Position numbers and translations under genes: made by a program. From Candidatus Rokubacteria bacterium 13_1_40CM_68_15 (GTDB lineage Bacteria > Methylomirabilota > Methylomirabilia > Rokubacteriales > CSP1-6), in NCBI GenBank assembly GCA_001917585.1, contig MNEG01000069.1, positions 1 through 43,003 of the forward strand: DNA of 43,003 nt, given 5' to 3'. Positions within the stretch are counted from its first letter, which is position 1. Each line of letters begins with the position of its first letter. Below are positions 33,892 to 41,727 of this stretch, in pieces. Below the pieces are notes generated by a model that had not been told where the DNA came from, did not search any database, and saw only the letters and a program-made list of their open reading frames with translations.

Positions 33892-34812
33892 TCAGGTCAG
33901 TTCGGGTAGCGGCTGCCGCTCGGTCCAGAAATCTGCCCACGGGTCAGGATCGGCCGGCCTCAGACGAAACGTCCGCAGATTGTACTGCGCAGGATCGAGG
34001 CCCGGATCGACCTCCGGCCAGGCGAGTGGCGTGGAGACCGGCGCCCTCGGCCGACGGCGCACCGAGTACGGCGACGCGATGGTCTGTCCGAAGGCATTGC
34101 GCAGCGCATCCGCGAAGACGCGCCCCTGCCGCCTGGCCGGCGACATCTCGGTCGTCACCAGCGCGGGCGCACGCGCGGCCATCATGCGGCCGATCCGTTG
34201 CGCGAACACGCGGACCTCGGTCTGCGTGGGGCCGAGACGCAGGGGCACCAGGACGTGGAGCCCGCGGCCTCCCGACGTCTTCGGATACGAGTGGATGCGC
34301 AACTCATCGAGGATCGTTCGCAGCAGGAGGCCGGCTCGGGCAGCATCCGCGAACACTCCGGAGCTGGGATCCAGATCGAAGGCCATCCAATCCGGCTTCT
34401 GCAACGACCGCCGCCGACAGTTCATCAGGTGGATGGTGATGCACCCGAGATTCACCAGGCTGAGCAGCGTCTTTCTGGAGCCGCCGACGACGTAGCGCAC
34501 GGTACGTCCGGTGCTGCCAGCGACGATCGGAATCGTCGGGACACCGGGCGGCAGGCCGCGAGAAAAGTCCTTCTGAAAGAAGCATGCCCCCAGCATGCCG
34601 TCCGGGCAGCGTTCCGCGACGAGCGGCCGCTCCTTCATCCATGGCAACAGGCGCGGTGCGATGTCGGCGTAGAAACGGATGACCTCGAGCTTGGCGATAC
34701 CTTCGTCCGGCCACCAGAGCTTATCCGGATGGCTGACCGTCACGCCCATCACCTTGACGCTGTCGCGCGCGGGCGGTGTCGCCAATGCCGAGCGGTGGTG
34801 GCTAGAGCTCAC
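33892..34812 (-). CDS. ligD: LigD polymerase (primase-like) domain protein
   Basis: 306 residues from GTG 34812, overlapping the ligase end by 11 bases. It has VTVSHPDKLWWPDEGIAKLE at the start, PWMKERPLVAERCPDG, WMAFDLDPSSG with the two catalytic Asp, and KTSGGRGLHVLVPL. This is the archaeo-eukaryotic-primase-type polymerase of non-homologous end joining, which fills gaps and adds ribonucleotides at double-strand breaks. It is a separate gene here instead of part of one LigD chain. No Ku gene is in the window. Confidence 0.9.
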   Translation of the reverse strand: MSSSHHRSALATPPARDSVKVMGVTVSHPDKLWWPDEGIAKLEVIRFYADIAPRLLPWMKERPLVAERCPDGMLGACFFQKDFSRGLPPGVPTIPIVAGSTGRTVRYVVGGSRKTLLSLVNLGCITIHLMNCRRRSLQKPDWMAFDLDPSSGVFADAARAGLLLRTILDELRIHSYPKTSGGRGLHVLVPLRLGPTQTEVRVFAQRIGRMMAARAPALVTTEMSPARRQGRVFADALRNAFGQTIASPYSVRRRPRAPVSTPLAWPEVDPGLDPAQYNLRTFRLRPADPDPWADFWTERQPLPELT

Positions 34813-35731
34813 GGGCGCTCCAGGTGCATTCCGAGGGATCCTTGTCGTGCCGCAGACCCAGGAACACCGGCTGGCGCAGCTTGCCGTCGGCGGTCCACTC
34901 GGTGAACGAGACCTGCGCCACCAGCTCGGGCCGGACCCAGGTGACGCCGGCCACGCGGGGCACGAGCAAGAACGGCGACTTGTCAGTTTGCAGGGGACGC
35001 AGCCGTGCGGCCAGATCGGCGAGCATCTTACGAGAGAAGCCCGTGCCGACCTTGCCGACGAACCGCAGGGCCGGCCCGTCGAAGAGGCCGAGGAGCAGCG
35101 CACCGAAATGCTCGCGCAGCCCGCTGGGGGCCGTGAAGCCGCCGATGACGAACTCCGCCTCGTTGCGGCACTTCACCTTGAGCCAGCTGCGCGAGCGCCG
35201 GCCGGGCTCGTATGTGGAGGCGTCGTCCTTGGCGATGATGCCCTCCCAGCCACGTCTGCGCGCGATCCGGTAGGCGGTGAGTCCATTGCGCGGCAGCCGG
35301 CGTGCCTGCATCAGGACGCCGCGGTGCACCGGGACCAGGGTTTCGACCGCGCGACGGCGTTCGGTCAGCGGCCGCTCCAGCAGTCCGGCGGCATCACGCT
35401 CCAGGCAGTCGAAGACGGCGAAGACGGGGTGGATGGGCTCGCCGAGCGACCGGCGCTGCAAGAGCTGGAAGCGAGAGACGCCCTGGCGGTCGAACGCCAC
35501 GATCTCCCCATCCAACACGAAGGGGCTGTCCGAGAGGCCGGTGACGGCCTCGGCGATCTCTGGGAACTCGCCGGTGATCTCCTTGAGGTTGCGCGAATAG
35601 AGACGGGTCCCCTCGCGGCGGCGGTAGGCGAGAGCGCGGACGCCGTCGTACTTTTCCTCGTAGATCCAACCCGCCCGGTGGAACGGCTTCGGCACCAGCG
35701 TCGCTAGCATCGGCGCGATCAACCCTATCAT
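34802..35731 (-). CDS. ligD: ATP-dependent DNA ligase, LigD ligase module
   Basis: 309 residues. ATG 35731 overlaps the phosphoesterase stop (ATGA). The adenylation Lys lies in YEEKYDGVRALAYR. Further motifs are LYSRNLKEITGEFPEI (III region), FVLDGEIVAFD (IIIa), GWEGIIAKDDASTYEPGRRS (IV) and WLKVKCRNEAEFVIGGF (V). The OB-fold end is TWVRPELVAQVSFTEWTADG. It seals breaks during end joining. The middle gene of a three-gene split LigD operon. Confidence 0.92.
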   Translation of the reverse strand: MIGLIAPMLATLVPKPFHRAGWIYEEKYDGVRALAYRRREGTRLYSRNLKEITGEFPEIAEAVTGLSDSPFVLDGEIVAFDRQGVSRFQLLQRRSLGEPIHPVFAVFDCLERDAAGLLERPLTERRRAVETLVPVHRGVLMQARRLPRNGLTAYRIARRRGWEGIIAKDDASTYEPGRRSRSWLKVKCRNEAEFVIGGFTAPSGLREHFGALLLGLFDGPALRFVGKVGTGFSRKMLADLAARLRPLQTDKSPFLLVPRVAGVTWVRPELVAQVSFTEWTADGKLRQPVFLGLRHDKDPSECTWSAREL

Positions 35732-36345
35732 CGCCGGCGCGTGCGCCGGGGCGGATCGCCCGACGCCGCCTTGACGACGTCGCCCCCCTCGTCAGCCGCA
35801 ATCTGCGCGAGCGTGCGCCCGGTCAGCACGGACTTCGGGGCGGCTGCGCTGATGTCCTTGCTCGAGGCGTAGCGGTCCCGTAACTTGATCAACAGCCAGT
35901 GGCGGCCGCGGAGGCGGATGAGACTCCAACGTCCCTTGAGCTTCCGGCCATGGAGGGTGAACGTGAGCTGGCCCTTCCGCAGGGCGTCTGCAACGTCCGT
36001 TCCGTTGTTCGGCTCGTACGTACCGCGATCCCACACCATCACCGTGCCGGCGCCGTACTCGCCCTCTGGGATGACGCCCTCGAACTCCGCATAGTCGACG
36101 GGGTGGTCCTCCACCGCCACGGCAAGCCTCTTGACGGACGGGTCGAGCGAAGGGCCCTTCGGGACCGACCAGGACTTCAACACACCCCCTATTTCGAGTC
36201 GGAAGTCGTAGTGAAGCTGGCGGGCTCGGTGCTTCTGGACCACGAAGAGGTGGCGCGAACTCGAGCTTCGGCGCCGGGGCAAAGGCTCAGGCGTCCTCTC
36301 GAAGCGCCGCTTCGCCCTGTAGGGCCCGAGCCCGCCTGACCGCAA
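35728..36345 (-). CDS. ligD: LigD 3'-phosphoesterase module
   Basis: 205 residues if started at TTG 36345. The frame is open to 36474, but that part is the dyad element read backwards, so it is unlikely to be protein. LFVVQKHRARQLHYDFRLEI has the catalytic His-Asp set. SWSVPKGPSLDPSVKRLAV, VEDHPVDYAEFEGVIPEGEY and WDRGTYEP complete the fold, with the conserved His (EDHP) and Asp. It trims 3'-phosphate and ribonucleotides from broken ends. First gene of the LigD operon. The start codon is not certain. Confidence 0.85.
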   Translation of the reverse strand: MRSGGLGPYRAKRRFERTPEPLPRRRSSSSRHLFVVQKHRARQLHYDFRLEIGGVLKSWSVPKGPSLDPSVKRLAVAVEDHPVDYAEFEGVIPEGEYGAGTVMVWDRGTYEPNNGTDVADALRKGQLTFTLHGRKLKGRWSLIRLRGRHWLLIKLRDRYASSKDISAAAPKSVLTGRTLAQIAADEGGDVVKAASGDPPRRTRRR

Positions 36346-36382
36346 ATCGTCAAAGGCCTTGCGTCGGCCGCCTCGCCGAGAG

Positions 36383-36430
36383 TATCGATCGGCGCGAGGT
36401 ATCCGGTAATCCGGAAGTGGTGCCCGATCG
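36383..36430 (+). repeat. Dispersed dyad element, copy e
   Basis: TATCGATCGGCGCGAGGT, ATCCGGTAATCCGGAAG, TGGTGCCCGATCGACC. The dyad TCCGG-TAAT-CCGGA is perfect. It is one of the two most complete copies. It lies between the divergent LigD operon and the gene at 36565. Confidence 0.7.
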
Positions 36431-36564
36431 ACCGCAAGCCGTGGACCTTCGCGACTTGAAGGCTCGGGGCACACGCCTTGCTGCCTTATCCCTCCTCGAG
36501 CCGAACAGGGGGAGACCCCTGATAGCCATCAACGCTTGTTCTCTGACGAATTGCGGAGACGAAC

Positions 36565-37356
36565 ATGCCACGGAATCAACCGCGACGATCATCACCAGAA
36601 GCCGCCGTGCACGTCCTCGAACGCGGCAATATCTACTTCTTCTACAGGCCGAGGGTCGGGAAGGAGACCGCGAGGGGATTTGCCGATGTGCAGCGCCTGT
36701 ACATGGTTCTCAGTCCGCGCGGCAACAAGTCCTATCGTCTCATCATCATCGGCGAGAAGCGTCTGCCGGCGGTCACCAGGGAAGGCGATCGGATATCGTG
36801 GGGCTTCGTCGACGTGGTTGCCAGCCGGGCGGAAGAGCTGGAGGACGAGCTCGACCCCGAAACCTACACGACGAAGACGCGCGGGGAGCGCCAGCGGCCC
36901 GCTGCTCGCCCCGCCGGCGAGGGCGTGTACGCGATCGTGCGCCACGTCGACCATACGCACCTGGCCTACGCCTTGGAGTTGCCGCCCAAGCCCGGCGAGG
37001 TGCAGCGGGTGCTGAATATCGGCGAGGAAGGTAGTTACATCATCAGCGTGAAGAATCCGGACACGCCTTCTCCGCCCGGCATGGGACTCGACGAGGCACG
37101 CCGAGCCACCTTCCCCAAAGACTTGGAGGAGCGCTTCAGGGGTCGCCGGTTCATCCCCGTCGATCCACCGGACTTCCTGAACTATGAGGGCGCCGAGATC
37201 CTCCTGATTGGGGCGAGCCAGGACGTCTACGAGGAGCTCGGCTTGCGCCTCAACCGGCAGCGGGAGACGGAGGCGACGGCGGAGATCTTCAGAGACCTGA
37301 GGATCGAGAAGTCGCTGCATCCCATCACGCCGCTCTTCAAGGGGACGTGGGCGTAG
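36565..37356 (+). CDS. Conserved-looking protein of unknown function next to mug
   Basis: 263 residues from ATG 36565. The N-terminal domain has VHVLERGNIYFFYRPRVGKE, DVQRLYMVLSPRGNKSYRLI and WGFVDVVASRAEELEDEL. A linker rich in Arg and Ala follows at about residue 110, then a second domain with HLAYALELPPKPGEVQRVLN and EEGSYIISVKNPD. The end has FLNYEGAEILLIGASQDVYE. Predicted soluble, two-domain. I do not recognise the family. It starts 220 bases from the divergent LigD operon and runs into the glycosylase gene, so a role in DNA repair or stress is possible but inferred. Confidence 0.75.
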   Translation: MPRNQPRRSSPEAAVHVLERGNIYFFYRPRVGKETARGFADVQRLYMVLSPRGNKSYRLIIIGEKRLPAVTREGDRISWGFVDVVASRAEELEDELDPETYTTKTRGERQRPAARPAGEGVYAIVRHVDHTHLAYALELPPKPGEVQRVLNIGEEGSYIISVKNPDTPSPPGMGLDEARRATFPKDLEERFRGRRFIPVDPPDFLNYEGAEILLIGASQDVYEELGLRLNRQRETEATAEIFRDLRIEKSLHPITPLFKGTWA

Positions 37357-37374
37357 GGTCTCGCTGCTGAGACG

Positions 37375-37995
37375 ATGCGGCTGCCGGCGCGTCTCTCCCC
37401 GAAACCCCGCATTCTCTTCGTCGGCATCAACCCGAGCTTGACATCGGCGCGTGTCGGTCATCACTTCGCCGGGCCCGGCAATCCGTTCTACCGCCTGTTG
37501 CACGCCGCCGGCTTGGTCCCTGAGCCGCTGACGTTCGTGGATGATGTTCGCCTCCCCGAGTTCGGACTCGCCCTCACCAACCTCGCCGAGCGGGCGACAC
37601 GCGAAGCGGCGGAGCTGACGGCGGCCGACTACGCCCGCGGTCGCGAGCGCCTGGCCCGGATGATCGCGAGGATCAAGCCCGCGGTCGTCGCGTTCGTGGG
37701 TGGCACGGCGTACCGACGGTTCTTCGGCCGCTCCGTGAGCGCCGGGCCCGGGGCCAAGCCGGAGCGGATCGCCGGTGCAGCCGTCTTCGTGGTGCCCAAC
37801 CCCAGCGGTCATAACGCCGCCTATCCCGGCTTCAAGGACAAGCTCGTGTGGTACCGACGCCTCAGGCGCTACGTTGAACAGATCCGCCAGCCCGATCATC
37901 GCCGGGGAATGCCAGCTCGCTCCCGAATTGTGTGCCGGACGGTCTCGATGGGGCCCTCGCCGCTCACGGTGTCAAGCAACCCGCGCCCGCGGTAG
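37375..37995 (+). CDS. mug: G/U mismatch-specific uracil-DNA glycosylase (Mug/TDG family)
   Basis: 206 residues from ATG 37375, 18 bases after the previous gene. ILFVGINPSLTSARVGHHFA and GPGNPFYRLLHAAGL form motif 1 with the catalytic-type Asn. VVPNPSGHNAAYPGFKDKL is motif 2, the intercalation loop. It removes uracil or related bases opposite guanine. Homology ends near RRYVEQ (about 37883); the last 37 residues look like a run-on into the antisense of the adenylate kinase gene, overlapping it by 100 bases. A lost stop codon would explain this. Confidence 0.88.
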   Translation: MRLPARLSPKPRILFVGINPSLTSARVGHHFAGPGNPFYRLLHAAGLVPEPLTFVDDVRLPEFGLALTNLAERATREAAELTAADYARGRERLARMIARIKPAVVAFVGGTAYRRFFGRSVSAGPGAKPERIAGAAVFVVPNPSGHNAAYPGFKDKLVWYRRLRRYVEQIRQPDHRRGMPARSRIVCRTVSMGPSPLTVSSNPRPR

Positions 37996-38546
37996 TAGTC
38001 GAGCAGCGGCCTCGTCTGGCGACCGTACACATCGAGCCGTTTCCGGACCGTTTGTTCGCGATCATCCTCGCGCTGGTAGAGCTGACCTCCACAGCTGTCG
38101 CACACGCCCGTCCGCTGCGGGGGACTGGAAGCATCGAGGGTCGTGCCGCAGGCGCCGCATACCCGCCGCGCCGTGAGCCGCCGCAGTAATTCGGGCTCGC
38201 TGACGTCGACGTTCACGACGTGCTCCAGCGACTGCCCCAGCGCCTCCAGGAAGCGGTCGAGCGCCTGCGCCTGCGCGATCGTGCGCGGAACGCCCTCGAG
38301 GACGAAACCCCGGGCAGCGTCAGGCCGACCGAGCCTGTCGGCCACCAGCCGGATGATCGCCTCGTCGGGCACGAGCTCTCCGGAGTCCATGTAGCCCTTG
38401 GCCTCACTGCCGAGCGGCGTGTCCGCCGCCACCGCTTCCCGGAGCATGTCGCCGGTCGCGACGTAGGGCACACTCCACTCGCGTGCCAGCTCACGCGCAT
38501 GGGTGGTCTTGCCCGCGCCCGGAGGTCCGAGGAAGGCGACCCTCAT
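37896..38546 (-). CDS. adk: Adenylate kinase with zinc-binding LID
   Basis: 216 residues from ATG 38546. MRVAFLGPPGAGKTTHAREL is the P-loop, YVATGDMLREAV the AMP site, and GFVLEGVPRTIAQAQALDRF follows. The LID has a four-Cys set (VCGACG and VCDSCG) that binds zinc. It interconverts ATP, ADP and AMP. Adenylate kinase is usually encoded near ribosomal protein genes; this location among stress genes suggests an additional copy, which is inference. Dyad element copies f and g lie just upstream. Confidence 0.92.
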   Translation of the reverse strand: MRVAFLGPPGAGKTTHARELAREWSVPYVATGDMLREAVAADTPLGSEAKGYMDSGELVPDEAIIRLVADRLGRPDAARGFVLEGVPRTIAQAQALDRFLEALGQSLEHVVNVDVSEPELLRRLTARRVCGACGTTLDASSPPQRTGVCDSCGGQLYQREDDREQTVRKRLDVYGRQTRPLLDYYRGRGLLDTVSGEGPIETVRHTIRERAGIPRR

Positions 38547-38576
38547 CGGCGACTCATCCTTTTCTTCGTCGCCGAT

Positions 38577-38616
38577 GATCGATCGGGCGAGGTGTCCGGT
38601 GGTCCGGAAGTGGTGC
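38577..38616 (+). repeat. Dispersed dyad element, copy f
   Basis: GATCGATCGGGCGAGG, then TGTCCGGTGGTCCGGAAG and TGGTGC, with a perfect TCCGG-TGGT-CCGGA dyad. It begins 31 bases upstream of adk and forms a head-to-head pair with copy g. Confidence 0.7.
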
Positions 38617-38629
38617 GCGAGACGCCGGG

Positions 38630-38670
38630 GCACCATTTCGAGACCTCAGGACACCAGACCTCGATCGATA
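38630..38670 (-). repeat. Dispersed dyad element, copy g (inverted relative to f)
   Basis: Read on the minus strand: TATCGATCGAGGTCTG, then GTGTCCTGAGGTCTCG and AAATGGTGC. It ends 10 bases before the DUF2267 start. With copy f it can form a long imperfect hairpin. Confidence 0.65.
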
Positions 38671-38679
38671 GTCGAGTCC

Positions 38680-39126
38680 ATGGCGACCACAGGGCTCGAC
38701 GTCTTCGACAGGACACTGCACAAGACACATGGCTGGCTCAATGACCTGATGCGCGAGCTCGGCTGGCAGGAGAAGCATCGAGCTTATCTCGCGCTACGAG
38801 CCACGCTCCACGCATTACGCGACTGGATGACGATCGAGGAAGTCGCACAGCTCGGAGCACAGCTCCCGATGCTCATCCGCGGCTTTTACTACGACGCCTG
38901 GGATCCGACCGGAAAACCGGTTCGAGAGCGCCGTAAGGAGGAGTTCCTCGGTCGGATCGCACAAGAGTTCAGAGGCGGCGAGCGCATCGATCCCGAACCC
39001 GTCGCCCGCGCCGTCTTCGCGGTGCTCGAACGGCGGATCACCGAAGGAGAGATCGAAGACGTCAAGCATGTCTTGCCCGCCGAAATCCGCAGCCTCTGGC
39101 CAGAGGCACACCAGGGCGCTGCGTGA
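38680..39126 (+). CDS. DUF2267 domain protein
   Basis: 148 residues from ATG 38680. DVFDRTLHKTHGWLNDLMRE, HRAYLALRATLHALRDWMTI, AQLGAQLPMLIRGFYYDAWD and AVFAVLERRITEGEIEDVKH match the all-helical DUF2267 family. GEIEDVKHVLPAEIRSLWP is the usual end. The family is common next to stress and BON-type genes and has no proven activity. The frame is open upstream but that part is the dyad pair. MarC and PsiE genes follow on the same strand. Confidence 0.9.
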   Translation: MATTGLDVFDRTLHKTHGWLNDLMRELGWQEKHRAYLALRATLHALRDWMTIEEVAQLGAQLPMLIRGFYYDAWDPTGKPVRERRKEEFLGRIAQEFRGGERIDPEPVARAVFAVLERRITEGEIEDVKHVLPAEIRSLWPEAHQGAA

Positions 39127-39163
39127 GCGCCTGATCCTCCCCGCCCGATGATCGTGGCCGCGC

Positions 39164-39793
39164 GTGATCCTTCTCGCGTTGCCAGCGGCCGTGCTCGCGA
39201 CACTCCATGAGTTCTTCGTCACATTCTTCCCACTCTTCGTCGCGATCGACATCGTCGGGCTGCTGCCGATCTATCTCAGCGCGACGTCCAGCGTCGCCGA
39301 AAGCGAGCGACGGTCCATCGTGGTGGATGCAACGGTGACCGGAGGCATGGTCGGTCTCGGCTTCATGCTCATCGGAGATACCGTGCTGCACGTCCTCGGT
39401 GTGACGGTCGGCGACCTTCAGGCGGCCGGTGGCATCCTGCTGCTCGTCCTCGCGGTGTACAACCTCCTTCATCCGGATCAGCCGTTACGCCGCGCGAGCG
39501 GCCGTATCGGCGTCATGCCCCTCGGGGTGCCGATGATCGTCGGTCCCGCGGTCCTGACGACGCTTCTCGCGCTCGCCCGCAGCCGCGGCTACGTCACGAC
39601 TGGCGTGGCCTTTCTGGTCAACCTGGCCTTCGTGTGGGCGGTATTGCGGTGGGCGTTCTTCATCGAGCGCTCGATCGGTGAGGCCGGCGCACAGGCGGTG
39701 GCGAAAGTCTCGAATCTCTTGTTGGCGGCCATTGCGGTCATGATGATCCGCATCGGCATCCTGACTGCGCTGAGCGAGGCCAGGTCGGGGTGA
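39164..39793 (+). CDS. MarC family integral membrane protein
   Basis: 209 residues from GTG 39164, six membrane helices. EFFVTFFPLFVAIDIVGLLP is the family start. The IGVMPLGVPMIVGPAVLTTL repeat block and FVWAVLRWAFFIERSIGEAG follow, with LLLAAIAVMMIRIGI at the end. MarC (UPF0056) proteins are of unknown transport function and are not established drug exporters despite the name. It follows DUF2267 by 37 bases, in the same operon. Confidence 0.88.
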   Translation: MILLALPAAVLATLHEFFVTFFPLFVAIDIVGLLPIYLSATSSVAESERRSIVVDATVTGGMVGLGFMLIGDTVLHVLGVTVGDLQAAGGILLLVLAVYNLLHPDQPLRRASGRIGVMPLGVPMIVGPAVLTTLLALARSRGYVTTGVAFLVNLAFVWAVLRWAFFIERSIGEAGAQAVAKVSNLLLAAIAVMMIRIGILTALSEARSG

Positions 39794-39807
39794 CAGAGGA
39801 GCCAGGC

Positions 39808-40308
39808 ATGGCCCGCGGCGTGTTCGAAGTCGACGTGCCTCACACGAGCGTCCACCGCGTGGCCCGGCGCTTTGTCGAGCCGGTCCAGGACATCCTGGTG
39901 GTTGGGGTCGCGCTGGCGCTCTTCGGGCTGATGCTTCGCACGCTGGCCCGGTTGCTTCGCGAGCTGTTCACGTCCACGCTCGACTTCCGAGTGGTCATTG
40001 CCGAGGTCCTCTTCATGCTCGTGATGGTCGAGGTTGTGCGGCTACTGATTATCTACCTCCAGGAGCACCGGATTGCCGTGGATTTCATGGTGGAACTCGG
40101 GATCGTGGCGACTCTGCGCGAGGTCGTGTTGCGCGGGGCGGTCGAGCTGCGCTGGGAGCAGGTCGTCGCGCTGAGTCTCTTCCTCCTGGTGCTCGGTGCA
40201 CTGCTCCGCTTCGGCGATCTGCGTGCAAGCTCGCTGACTCAGTCAACGGAACCTCCGGGCGGCGTGGGCGACGCCGTCCAGCCGACGGACGACGTGTCGA
40301 GACGCTGA
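39808..40308 (+). CDS. PsiE-like phosphate-starvation-type membrane protein
   Basis: 166 residues from ATG 39808, which has a GAGGAG site 6 bases upstream. GTG 39790, overlapping the MarC stop as GTGA, is the alternative. Four helices are visible (ILVVGVALALFGLMLRTLA, VVIAEVLFMLVMVEVVRLLI, VDFMVELGIVATLREVVLRG, VVALSLFLLVLGALLRFGD), as in PsiE. Function is unknown; E. coli psiE responds to phosphate starvation and cAMP. It ends the DUF2267-MarC operon. Confidence 0.82.
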   Translation: MARGVFEVDVPHTSVHRVARRFVEPVQDILVVGVALALFGLMLRTLARLLRELFTSTLDFRVVIAEVLFMLVMVEVVRLLIIYLQEHRIAVDFMVELGIVATLREVVLRGAVELRWEQVVALSLFLLVLGALLRFGDLRASSLTQSTEPPGGVGDAVQPTDDVSRR

Positions 40309-40383
40309 CCCAACAGAACTTGGAGCCGGGTCGCACCAGTTGCGCGTAGCGCTGGCCGATGAACACATGGATGTGCGCACTCG

Positions 40384-41364
40384 TCAGTGAGCGGCAGTCA
40401 CGCTCTCACGCTTCGCACCGGCGCTCCCCGCCGCTGCGAGGTCCTCCATCAAGCCGATGACGGCCGAGTAGTCTTCGCGCCGTCCGCGAGCATGTGCGAC
40501 GGCGCACAACTGCTGGGCGGCAGCGGTCACCGGCATCGGAACGCTCAGCTGCACCGCTTCGCGCACGATCAGCCCGAAGTCCTTGTACATCAGCGACAGG
40601 GCGAAGGCCACGGGGTAGACTCCGCGGCGCGCGTTTTCCAGCTTCCCTTTGTGGGCGGGCGCGACCACCGGCGTTTCGCTCAGCACGTCGAGCAAGCGAT
40701 CGCGGTCGAGACCGGCCTTCTCACCCAGCACGATCGCTTCGGCCAGCGCCTGCATGCCCGCGCCGAGCAGCGCATTGGCGACCAGCTTCATGGTGGCGCC
40801 CATCCCGCTGGCGCCGAGGTACGACGACGTGCCGAGCACGTCGAGCAGCGGCCGGCAGCCACGGTACGTCGCCTCATCGCCACCGACGAAGATGACGAGC
40901 TTGCCGGTCTCCGCCTGCGCGGTGCTGCCCGACACGGGCGCGTCGAGCACCGCCACTCCGCGTGCGCGGGCGGCCTCGGCGAGCCTCCGCGCAGTTGACG
41001 GTGCGATCGTGCTGAGATCGATGCAGACGGTACCGGGACGCGCAGCGGCCAGGATTCCATCGGGACCAAGGTAGACGTCCTCGACGGCGCGATCGTCAGC
41101 TAACGAGCTGAAGATGCAGTCGACGCCTCTGGCGAGTGCCCGCGGGGATTCGGCGACGGCCGCCCCATTGGCTTGCAGCGCTTCCGCTTTCGCCGAGGTA
41201 CGGTTATAGACCGTGAGCGAGTAGCCAGCGGTGAGCAACCGCCGCGCCATTCGGCTCCCCATCGCGCCCAGCCCGACGAACCCAATGCGCGTCTTCCTGG
41301 CTTCTGACGCGCTCGATTCGGACATCACGGATTCCTTGCGATGAGGCGGCGGGAAAATGGCCAT
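40384..41364 (-). CDS. NAD(P)-dependent beta-hydroxyacid dehydrogenase family protein
   Basis: 326 residues from ATG 41364, with GGGGAGAGG as ribosome site; ATG 41325 is an alternative. RIGFVGLGAMGSRMARRLL is the Rossmann start, AVLDAPVSGSTAQAETGKLV the substrate loop, and ASGMGATMKLVANALLGAGM holds the catalytic Lys. It belongs with 3-hydroxyisobutyrate and tartronate-semialdehyde reductases and related glyoxylate/succinic-semialdehyde reductases. The substrate is open. A dispersed dyad element begins 95 bases upstream. Confidence 0.9.
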   Translation of the reverse strand: MAIFPPPHRKESVMSESSASEARKTRIGFVGLGAMGSRMARRLLTAGYSLTVYNRTSAKAEALQANGAAVAESPRALARGVDCIFSSLADDRAVEDVYLGPDGILAAARPGTVCIDLSTIAPSTARRLAEAARARGVAVLDAPVSGSTAQAETGKLVIFVGGDEATYRGCRPLLDVLGTSSYLGASGMGATMKLVANALLGAGMQALAEAIVLGEKAGLDRDRLLDVLSETPVVAPAHKGKLENARRGVYPVAFALSLMYKDFGLIVREAVQLSVPMPVTAAAQQLCAVAHARGRREDYSAVIGLMEDLAAAGSAGAKRESVTAAH

Positions 41365-41727
41365 CACCTCTCCCCTTCTTCAACGTCATCGGCGCGATTG
41401 CTTCGGTGCGTGCGGGCGCCGTGACTTCGCGCGAGCGGTCTGCCGGGGACAAGTGTCGACCGAGCATCGTGTCCGAGGGTCCTGAAGTGGAGCTTCGCCG
41501 TCCTACCGTGGCCCTTCGTCGCCGTATATCGAAGGCCTTATTGACGAGCGACTGGACTCAGGCTACCGTCGCGCCGTCGGTGAGGAGCGCCACAGCAGTG
41601 CGTGGCTGGTTGCACCTCACGTGACAGGCCGAGCTTCGACGCCGCCGCATGGTTCACCTGACGTCGCCCCGGCACTCCGATCGTGCAGCAAGCCACGCGA
41701 GGACCAACTCAACCGGGGAGGTGTCTC
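41365..41727. other. Divergent intergenic region with no gene
   Basis: 363 bases between the dehydrogenase and the membrane-anchored protein. It contains dyad element copy h. An open frame at 41406-41624 on the plus strand runs through the element and has no ribosome site or family resemblance. A GGGGAGGTG site marks the end of the region. Confidence 0.6.
41459..41493 (+). repeat. Dispersed dyad element, copy h
   Basis: ACCGAGCATC, then GTGTCCGAGGGTCCTGAAG and TGGAGC. It is a weaker copy, with both dyad arms mutated (TCCGA, CCTGA), but the right length, spacing and upstream position. Confidence 0.5.

Noticed and set aside
32236-33909. Long open frame opposite the esterase gene
   Set aside because: Shadow of the erythromycin esterase family gene, which has clear motifs.
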